DNA of 64,000 nt, taken from positions 4,144,045-4,208,044 of the forward strand of contig JANVCC010000071.1 of assembly GCA_025345505.1 (NCBI GenBank), given 5' to 3'. Within the stretch, counting starts at the first letter, position 1. Every line of letters starts with the position of its first letter. This document shows, one piece after another, positions 55,460 to 64,000 of the stretch. The translations under genes were made by a program, and so were the position numbers. Source of the DNA: Todiramphus chloris collaris. Lineage: Eukaryota > Chordata > Aves > Coraciiformes > Alcedinidae. The notes under the pieces were generated by a model, which was given only the letters and a program-made list of their open reading frames with translations, searched no databases and was not told where the DNA came from.

Positions 55460-55640
55460 TAAATCTTCCCCTTTCCTTTTATAGGGCTTTTCAAGCTGTA
55501 TCCCCCAGGTCCTCGTGGAGGGTAATGAACGCGCAACGCATGGCTTAGAGATGCTTGAATTATTCATCGGGAATAATATTTGTTGCCCTTTTCTTCTCGT
55601 GGTGAATCAATGGCGATTTATGGGCGAGGGTCCCCGTTAT
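55460..55640. promoter_or_regulatory. Candidate conserved noncoding element
   Basis: Repeat-free block with GGGTAATGAACGCGC, CTTGAATTATTCATCGGGAA and GGTGAATCAATGGCGATTTA. Mixed homeodomain-like cores in otherwise GC-balanced DNA; inferred only. Confidence 0.28.
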
Positions 55641-58109
55641 TGGGGGACTGTTCCCTCTGTGTATAGCTGCGTTTGCAGAAAAGCCTGGGGGATTCACAAC
55701 CCTCTCTTCGGGCTTCAGGGCACAGAGCTCTTCACCCGTGGCACAGATGCAAGGATTTCACTTGTTGTGGGCCAAAGTCAAGCCTGGCCTTGCCTAGGGG
55801 TGGCACAGAAGGAGAAGGAGAGAAGGGTCCGTGGTGGCAGGGATGACTTCAGAGCCCCTTAGTAACATCTGGGAAGAGCGTGCCATGCACAGTGATGTTT
55901 ACTGACACGTGTGCTCGGAGTTCACCTGGCAGAGCTGTGTTATCTGAGATGTTTCTTCACATCCTTATTGGCTTGTTTAGGAAGTTGGTGCTGCCAGGCT
56001 GAAACAGGGGCTTAACTTTGTGAGAAAGTTCTTCTAGAGGAGTTGAAAGCAGAGCAATGCTCCTGGGAAAGCTCCATACACAGTGCAGCTACTCCAGTGT
56101 TTCAGGGTACTGATGGGCAGCAGTTGAAGGCTCTGCTGTTGGCTCTGAGGTCTCATCTTGTGCTTCCTTCAACCTGGAGCAGGACAAAGGGAATCTCATT
56201 CCTGTCTCTGTGCAAGTATTTAATGTGACAATGAGCCCTGCATCCCATGCAATCCCATCCCATCCCATCCCTGCTCTACCCTCAGGTCATTGGTGAGGAG
56301 ATGACGTGGGAAGGACCTTCCCTTCCCAACCCAAACCAGAGGGAATGAAGCTATTTCTCTGCATGATTCCCAAGAGCCAGATCTTAATTAGAAAATGAAG
56401 CTGTGGCACAAATACAGACAGAATCTCGGCTTGCTGAGGGAGCAGGGGGAGTTGTGGGTGGGAGGGCAGGATGAGTTCTCCAGTGCTGGCATCTGCTGTG
56501 CCTGACAAATTCCAACCCTGCTGCTCTGAGCTTGCTGCTCTCAGAAGGTCCTTGGTTTGGGTTTTTTTCCCCGAAATGCAGGGGATGGTATTGCCTGGCG
56601 AGTTTGATGTTGAGTGGGTGCACAGCTCCCCTTTACCTGGCCAAATCCTGACCGAGTGGAAATCAGCAGCTCTTCACTGACTGCCAGGGCTGGTTTGCAC
56701 CAGTTGACGGGCTGGAGACATGTTTCTGAGAGCTCCTTTTTGAAGGGCTGCAGGTTTAAAACAGCTGCCCGCTGAGATGAGCAGTTTTGAAGGGGTTCGC
56801 CCTTCCTTTTTGGTTTTTCCCCTGCCAAGGATGAGGCCCCCACCAGCAGCTCGCTGGGCCAACATCAGAGCTGCTGCTGCTGCTGGAGAAAGTTTCATAG
56901 ACAGGTCTCTGAGTAAAGCCTCCAAGAAGCTTTAGGACAAGGCCACTTCTCAGCACCTTTTGTGATGGGAGGAGCCTTGCTCGGAGCAGAGGGACCTTGC
57001 AACTCCATCAACTGTAGGTGACTCGGAGCCAGCAGAAGCAACACCCTGGTGATAGATTTAAAGAAAAGCTCTGAAAGTGGGGCTCAGAAAGCTGCAAACT
57101 GCACTGAAGGCAGGGGATTTCGGATCAGCTTTTCCCTCAGCAGTGTTCCCTGAGATGTAAAACTTGGCTTTCGGACCTGAGATTAGGACCTGCATCCCCT
57201 CCACCCCAAAAACTCCAGGAGGGCTTCACAAATGTCCATCCCCCACACCCCCAAGCAGCCCCCCCCAGCTCCTGACACCCAGCAGTGGCGGGGCTGAATC
57301 TGGGGTCTCATCCTTCATCATCCACCGCTTCAAAGTGACGTCAAGGAGGTGGCTCTTACTTGTCAAGGTGTCATGGAGCCACGCAAGTGATGGCTTGGGG
57401 CTGGGCTGCGGGAAGGAGAAAAGCCCTAATGCAGTTTTGACAACCAGGCCGTCGGTTAAGTGCTCCACATGGATATTTTTTTTTTCCCTTCTCTATTGTT
57501 TATTATTGGAAGTTACAAGTAGCTAAAGACCTCCCCAATTATCTGGGAGCCACTTAAGAGCAATTGAGCACCTGTCACCCACTGAATGGGTTGCATCGCC
57601 CTAATGACAGGAGCGGAGAAAAGCTGCAGGTCAGCAGTGATGGGGACGCTGGCAATTTATAGCTTTGCAGTGCCAGCTCCGAGAAGGGTGGAAAAAAACC
57701 ACCTGAAGAGGCAGAAGGAGGGAAGGAGTCATGAGAAGTCTCCCTAGGGGTCCTTCATGGGATGGGTGGGAGGTCCTCCCATTGATCTGTGGAGCTCCGC
57801 AGGTCCCAGCAGCCCAGGGGATGTGGAGCAGGATGTGCCATTAGGTGCTTGGTGCCATAAACAGGAGAGAAAACAAAATCTGAGGGATCATTCACTGATC
57901 ATCAGCCAGCATTAAAAAAAAAAACCCCAAAACTATGCTGTTTTATTCTGCTTTCAACAAATGGTTGCCCATGGGGGTAGACATCCCATGCTGGGGGGTT
58001 TCTTAGGGTACTGGAAGGGCTGGAGGTGTCGCAGGCTGAACCTGCAGGATGAGCTGCAACCCCTGGGCATGGGAGTGTGACTGTTTCTCATATGAGGCCG
58101 TTTAAGACA

Positions 58110-58330
58110 AGCTTAGATGTGGGATCATGGAAATATTTGCTTCTGAGGCATTGTTTTGATTAGATTCATTGTTGTTTCTCTGTCATAGACACATATTAAG
58201 TGGGCCAATTGTATAGAATAGAACATAAATAAATGAAATATGAACACAAAAAATAAACCCAACCCAATTACCAGCAAAACCTGACCCGATGCACGCCCGT
58301 TATGAAGGAGAAGCAATGTGCCAAAAACAC
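58110..58330. promoter_or_regulatory. Candidate conserved noncoding element
   Basis: AT-rich block with TTGTTTTGATTAGATTCATT, CACATATTAAGTGGGCC (TTAAGTG, an NKX2-type core) and CATAAATAAATGAAATATG. Confidence 0.25.
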
Positions 58331-60114
58331 CACACAAATCACGTGGTAGGAAGTTGCACTCAGCTCTGCGAAGCAAAGCCTGGTGCTTGTGCCCCAGCAA
58401 ACCCAGTCTGAAACCAGCTTCTTCCCTCCAGCTGTGCCTGAAGACCAACAGGCAACCACCTTCTGGAGTGGAGAAACCTTCCCGTGCACCAACACCCTCT
58501 CCCGCAGGCAGCTCTGGCTTTGGATCTGGCTCTTTGGAGCAAGGAGATGGGAAGAGGATGGCAGAGCCCCACTTTGTCCCCCCAGGAGCATCGCCTGAGG
58601 CAGGGAGCAGGCAGTGGGATGTCCCCAGGGAGCAGGGGCCCAGGAACTGGAGGAATAGGGAAGAAGGTGCCAACCTGGAAAAGTTCATCAATAGAAACAT
58701 AAAATTAAAATAATTTGCGTCAATTCTGCTGAGTGGCTGTTAGGCCTAATTGTTATTGACTCATCACTGTAATTATTAAGGCTCACATGGAGCTCAGTTG
58801 GCAAAGAAAGCAGGTTTGGGGACACCCCCCCACCATAGAACGTGTCACCTTGCTGGACACAGCTGGAAGGGGGATGGCAGTGAGACCTGTGCCCCTTGGC
58901 ACCATTGGAGAAAAGAGGGGAGATTTTAGCTGTTTTCAGTGGGCAGGAATGAGAGAGGGATGGCAGAAGGGATGATAGAGAAGGGGTGAACGAGGGGAAA
59001 ACCAGGGGCAGATGGTGGGAATGGGAAGGGATGAGGAGGCAGCTCCGGAGAGACTCCATAGATGCTGCCAACACTATTTGCTCGGTGCAGTGCCGGGTAT
59101 TTTTCTCCCCTCCTTCCTTCAGCCTTTGTTTCTGCTACCAGCGCAGACCCCAAGCAGCAAAGGAGCCTGATCAATAGGAACACAGTGTTTGCATGGATCA
59201 TACATGCGAAGAGCACGTTCCCGGATCAATGCTGAGGTCTCGCAGAAGGAGGGGAAGGGAAAAAAAAAAAAATTTTAAAAACCCTGCCAGGATGCGCATC
59301 GCCACAGGATGTACCGTTTCCATGGTGATGGGCTGCTCTCCCGCCACCCCATCCTCTGCAGTGGTGCTGGGGAACCTGCTCAGCACCCCGAGGCAAGGCA
59401 GCTGTCCCACCAGGCTCTCCACTGGGCCACGTATCCTACCAAAGCTCCCCAAACCTCCCCTTTGGGACTCGCCCCGGCCATGGGCTCTTGGGGTTTTCTC
59501 GTGGGGCTTCACCTGTGGCTGGCTGTGCAGGGAGGCAGGAGGCTGTCTTTGCAGCAAAGCCAGCCAATACTCCTCAGCCAATAAAGTTATCTAAGGGTAA
59601 TCATTAAGTCCTTAGAAGCAATGCAGCTCGCTTGGAGCTGGGGGAGACAGCGAGTGAGATGCTGCTGCAAATGTCCTTGCAGAAAGCGGCTGACCTTGGT
59701 GTGGTAGAACCACACGCCTGGCTCCAGACCTCCAGACCTCCTCCAAACGTGGAGATGGGCGATCCCGGCAAGGTGAGTTTCCTTACAAGCTGCCAAAGGG
59801 CTTGTGGTGGCAACCATGGCCAACTGATGCTTGAAGCAGCCACATCCCCCCCCCTGCAGCACAGACCAGGCACAGGGTGGTGGGAGGAGGGCAGGGAGGA
59901 GCTGGTTTGAAGAGGGTCAGGCTGGAAGCACATGGGATCACAACTAGAAGGGATTTTTGAGAGCAACTCCTGAGCATCACCTACCCATCCCTGAAGTTGG
60001 GCAGTTGTCCTCCACAAGGGCAAATCCCACCCTTGGGGCCACCAGAGCTGCCCTGGGTGCTGGCAGCTTGTGGATAGAGTTGGCTTTGAAGCAGGGTTTG
60101 CCTTAGCACCAGTT

Positions 60115-60360
60115 TGGCCCCTGTTCCTTAAAACACTGGGTCTTTAAATCAGCCAGGAAGTAAATTAAAAAAAGTTGGCTGTGCAGGAATTAGGCCTTTT
60201 GGCTGATAGTTTGGGAAACATCTGTCTCCATCGGCTGCAAATTAGTCTTCCACAGGAGAGTAATAAGATGGTTAATGCAGCTGCAAATGAAATCACCCAC
60301 CGTTAACTATTCAAAGCAAGAGGTCTGTAAACTATCAACCCAATAAATCCCCCCCTGGAA
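60115..60360. promoter_or_regulatory. Candidate conserved noncoding element
   Basis: AT-rich block with GCTGCAAATTAGTCTTCC, AGATGGTTAATGCAGC, CACCGTTAACTATTC and CTATCAACCCAATAAAT. Function inferred from composition only. Confidence 0.25.
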
Positions 60361-60709
60361 TGAGGGCAGGGGAGACACAGAGGGGCTGGAGTCACCACTT
60401 CAGGGCCATGAGCTGGGGATGGGGTTGGGGGGACTGGGGCCACTTGGAAGCTCCAAGAGTCATGCTCCAAGCATCAGGTTTTCACCGGCCCGAAAAGCAT
60501 GTGAAGGGGGACGCTTTCAACAAACCACAGCCCAGATGGTGCATTTGGAGCAACACCAGAGATGCCAGCCAACAAAATACTGGTTTGGGAAGGATGAGGG
60601 GATCAGCGAGGCTGGGTCCCAGATACTGCAACAGGTCCCTGGGGAATTGCCTTCCAGAGTTTGCAACTCCCTGGCCCCATAAATGCTGCCACCCCCTCAC
60701 CTCAGGGCT

Positions 60710-60770
60710 GGCCATGAGGACTCAATGATCTCCAGAGGTTCCTTCTGACCCCTGCCGTTCTCTGACAGCA
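60710..60770 (+). mobile_element. CR1 LINE, decayed 3' end, plus strand
   Basis: GAGGACTCAATGATCTCCAG, AGGTTCCTTCTGACCCCTGC and GTTCTCTGAC match the CR1 terminus. Upstream CR1 sequence, if present, is too diverged to call. Confidence 0.75.
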
Positions 60771-62774
60771 TCACCTCCTCCACCTCACACCTTTCTGCAC
60801 ACCCTTCAGCTTGTCCCAGAGCTCCAGGGTGGCTCCACGGTACCCAGAGGCGCAGGTGGAGGAAGGGATGCGTGGGGCTGGGGATGCACAAGGGCTTTCC
60901 TGGAAGAAGCAAAGCCCATAGTGACATTCTGACTGGTGCAGCAGGAGAATCACTTGGTTTTGAAGTATGGATGACAGGTTTGTGTTTCGGAGCTGGGGAA
61001 AGCAAGCTTAGAGGGCTAAAAGGCCTCTTCTCTTGGTTTTTGGTCACTTCAAATTCCTGGCCAGAGAGCTTCTGGGAAAGAGGAGGGAAAGAAAAGCCAA
61101 ACCAAGCAGCAATGCCCCTTCCCTGAACTCACAGGAAAGGGGAAGATGCAGATGTTGCCAGATGTGCCCTGCCTTGCTGTTGGCCCAGGGGAAACCCCTG
61201 CACCCATGGGTGCCTCTGGTCCATGGTGCCTGTTTGGGCTGGAAGTTCACCCTCACAATAGAGGGAAAAAAAAAGGAATTCTAACCAGGAATTTTGGTCA
61301 CAGAGCGACACCACCACGTACACACAACAAACATGGAGACCAAGGGAGACATTTACCCCTTTGGAAGAGGTCAGCCCAGAGGATTGGAGCCCTGGGGACA
61401 CCATGGGCTGCCTCTATCTACAGGGCTCCGTTTTGCCCTTAAAGAGTAATCCCTTAAAGATGACTTTAGTGCCTGGGAAGGGGAGGAGATGGAGGGAGTG
61501 TGAGAGCCTGCGTGCTTGAGAAGTAAGTTCTTTGTTGCCTAGAGCTTGTTAAATCCATACATTGAAGAGAAGAATAAATAAAAAATCAAATCTCTACTTC
61601 TGAAAAGCATTTCTGTGGGGAGCTGCTTCCCTGAATCTTCCAGACCCGGCCTCTGTCAATAAATCAATAGCTGATGCAGGTTGGCTGCAATCGGCTGCAG
61701 GAGAGCAAGCGTGTGATGGATGGACAGGAGAGAGGCGAATCTAAGAGATAGGGCAGAGGTGATGCTCACCTTGAGCTTTATTGTTTGCCACTGAAAGACA
61801 AGGTAGTGTGGAGGCATTAACCGAAGTGCTAACAGCGGGAGCCGTAGCGCAAACACCCCCTCCCCAAAGCCCACTTCTCCTGAAGAACCTGCAGTGCCTC
61901 TCCTCTGACTTTTACCTTGCATCCCGGGGTCCTCCTCACCATGAAAATGGATAAACTGAGGTGAGGAGAGAAGCTAAATGGTGCTCCAAATGGCTGGGAA
62001 AGGAAGGATGCCCCTCAGCCCCCCGCTTAGATGTTCCTTGTCCATTAAAGCTTTCCAGTTTGGGCTGCAAGGGGGATCTTGTTGCTCCTGCATGGTGAGG
62101 AGAGAGGCAATGTGTGTTTTTCACAGTTGATTTTGTAGTTTTCAAGCCTTATGTCTGCTCAGCACCACGAAGGGGACAACTATACTGGGAAATGGAGGAC
62201 CAGATCTCCTAGGTTTGGAGTTCACTCGGGACAGCACACACCAAACCCAGCTTCAGTCCCAGCCCAGCACAGAGATCAGCCTGGAGAAGTGATGGGCTTC
62301 CACAGGTCTGTCTCTTGGAGGGATTTTTTTTTTTTCCTTCTGCCACCCTCTTCCTGCCCCACAGATTCACTCTTCCCTCCCCTGAATTCCAGGAGACCTT
62401 TGGGACCCTCAGCACATCCTTATCCCTGGGGACAGATGTTAAGGGACAGCGGTAAGAAATAAGGTGCCACTTCTCATGCTGAAACATTTCTTATCTTCAG
62501 TTTAATGACTTATTTCGCTGAGGCTGCACTGGCCATCCCATGTAACCACCCTCAGGGGGTTATTCCAAACACATCTATACTTTGGGTCTCGGCAGCCCAG
62601 AGGCAGGGAGTTCCTAAACACACGGAAACACAGAGGGAAGAGGATTCCCTTTGTTTTGCTCTGACCCTGTTTATCGGAGAGATTTGCGAGTTTGTCTCAT
62701 TCTTCCATCAGGAAAACATGAAAATAAACATTTCCCTTCTTCTCCAGACTGCTCCCAGTCTCTAGGACTCCTCG
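60771..62774. other. Intergenic, no gene recognised
   Basis: Single-copy DNA. AAATCAATAG at 61661-61670 lies in an AT-rich stretch (61540-61680). T-run near 62326-62336. No coding exon was recognised. Confidence 0.5.
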
Positions 62775-63390
62775 TATGTCCCTTAATATCCCCACATGTG
62801 TGTACCAGTCAATCCCAGCCTTAGTGCCTCTCCTCGCTCAGCTCCCAGAGCAGGAGGGGACTGCAGTATTGAATATGGATTGTCACAGGACCATAATGAT
62901 GTGTTCTGATTTCTGCTCTGTTCCTCTCTTAATCATTGCTAACACCCGCTTCGCCTTCTTGACTGCAGCTGAACATTGAGCTGACATTTCCAGAGAACTA
63001 CCCGCATTAGCTCCAAGAGCTCTTCCCTGAGCAGAAATAGCTGATTTGGAGCCCATCGTTGTATGTAGGTAGTTAGGCTTGTTTTCCTCATGGGCATGAC
63101 TTTGCATTTATCAACGTTGTATTTTTACCTGCCCTTTTATTGCCCAGTCTCCTGGTGTCCTTAGATCCTTCTGCAAACTTTCCCAGTCATTTTTTGTATC
63201 AACTAGTCTGAAAATTTCTACACACACAACCCCCCTGCCCCAGCATATCTCTTGGGGGTTTTTTTTCCCTTATTTAAGGCCGTGTGGATCAGAGCAGGTC
63301 CCAGCACTGATCCCTGAGAACCCCACATGGAAGTCCTTCATGAGGGTCAGTCTCAGGCTGAAGGAATGATATTCAGGCACTGCCTGACCA
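62775..63390 (-). pseudogene. Decayed CR1 LINE reverse-transcriptase ORF fragment, minus strand
   Basis: Minus-strand translation keeps landmarks of CR1 ORF2 in order. WGSQGSVLG (63325-63296 region) matches the conserved VPQGSVLGP box. Then WESLQKDLRTPGDWA follows near 63190-63140, and SAQCSAAVKKAKRVLAMIKR near 62990-62920. The catalytic FADD segment between the first two is deleted or scrambled, and frames shift repeatedly, with in-frame stops (for example just before the MQSHAHEE stretch). It is therefore non-functional and old, unlike the other CR1 copies, which retain mainly the 3' end. Confidence 0.8.
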
Positions 63391-64000
63391 TGTTCCTGGT
63401 CCCAGGTTCTCCAGGAGAAGGAAACCTAGTTCAGGCTCAGGACACTGCATAAGAAGGAGCCTTACTTCAGAGAACAAGGAAGTGAGAAGCAACAGATCCC
63501 ATAAGTTAATCAGGAACGTTAAGGAATGTTCTTTGCATAGGCACAGAGCTTCTGCCCACACAGATGTTGTTGTCAAGCCTTTGTTGCTGCCCTGCATGGG
63601 CACATCCATCCTGAGGTCTGTCTGTCTGTCCAGTTTGTCCATCCCCTGGCCTGGGATCCCACGTGAGCAATTCTGGCCTGAGAACCTGCAGAGTAGGACT
63701 TTCTCCTGGGATGTCTTCAGGGCCCTTGGCCCTGGTGATCTCCAGGAGCATGTGGGGGCAATGCAGCCGAGATCCCCAGGACTGGGTCAGCCAGGGAACA
63801 GAGTAAGGCATGAACTCCAGCAAAGGTGCTCAGGGACAGACTCTCCTTCACAGGGGATCCAGAGCTGCCCTTTCGCTGTGACCCATCCTATCTTCTCTGG
63901 CATAAGTCTTTGTCCTCTCCTTACTACTCGGGTTTGTAAGAGCAGGATGGAGCAGCCAGCCTGACAGCCACCCTGTACTTTGTAGGCAAAGGCAAATACC
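63391..64000. other. Right edge of window, no gene recognised
   Basis: Single-copy sequence. CTGTCTGTCTGTCC near 63617-63631 is a short tetranucleotide run. No coding exon was recognised. Confidence 0.45.

Larger units (their letters stand above)
51991..60709. other. Intergenic, no gene recognised
   Basis: AT-rich candidate elements at 53560-53690, 55460-55640, 57470-57670, 58110-58330 and 60115-60360. An X-box-like GTTTCCATGGTGAT is at 59316-59329. T/A homopolymers occur near 57476-57486 and 59260-59280. No coding exon was recognised. Confidence 0.5.

Noticed and set aside
25200-64000. Exons of TCF3, the gene expected upstream of ONECUT3 by mammalian synteny
   Set aside because: No E-protein sequence was recognised in any frame; it probably lies beyond the right edge.
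1-64000. tRNA, rRNA, CRISPR, insertion sequence or prokaryotic operon
   Set aside because: None seen on reading; intron structure, CR1 repeats and CpG islands show vertebrate DNA.

Overview
The window looks like GC-rich genomic DNA of a bird, probably from a gene-dense microchromosome. The interspersed repeats I can recognise are almost all short, 5'-truncated CR1 LINE copies, as is typical of birds, with a few small minisatellites and long G/C homopolymers. No prokaryotic-style gene packing, tRNA, rRNA or CRISPR array was seen. Species cannot be named from the sequence.

One protein-coding gene is secure: ONECUT3, a CUT-homeodomain transcription factor, complete and on the minus strand. Coding exon 1 (24443 to 23414) encodes the N-terminal region and the CUT domain. 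Coding exon 2 (2522 to 2230) encodes the homeodomain and C-terminus. A 20.9 kb intron separates them. Joined, the exons give 440 codons plus stop, with consensus splice sites and a strong Kozak start. The left 2.2 kb is the presumptive 3' UTR.

Layout: 1-2229 presumptive 3' UTR full of A-runs (T-runs on the plus strand); 2230-2522 exon 2; 2523-23413 intron with two CR1 copies in opposite orientation, a separate CpG island at about 10.8-11.85 kb, a purine tract, a minisatellite and a 100-N assembly gap; 23414-24443 exon 1; 24444-25200 5' UTR and promoter with a palindromic CRE; 25.2-31.1 kb CpG-rich upstream DNA with very long G/C runs and a minisatellite; 31.1-64 kb intergenic DNA without a recognised gene. 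That last part holds several CR1 copies, a decayed CR1 reverse-transcriptase fragment at the right edge, and AT-rich single-copy islands that resemble conserved regulatory elements around developmental genes.

The most interesting unexplained signals are: a CCAAT box plus perfect X-box palindrome just upstream of a short ORF at 37.6 kb (possible unannotated RFX-driven promoter); an intronic CpG island with YY1, NF-Y and GC-box motifs; and ATCGA/ATCAATA-type sites, the kind ONECUT proteins bind, in the gene's own leader and in candidate elements. No new multi-gene system is supported; the regulatory proposals are inferences from motifs without conservation or expression data.
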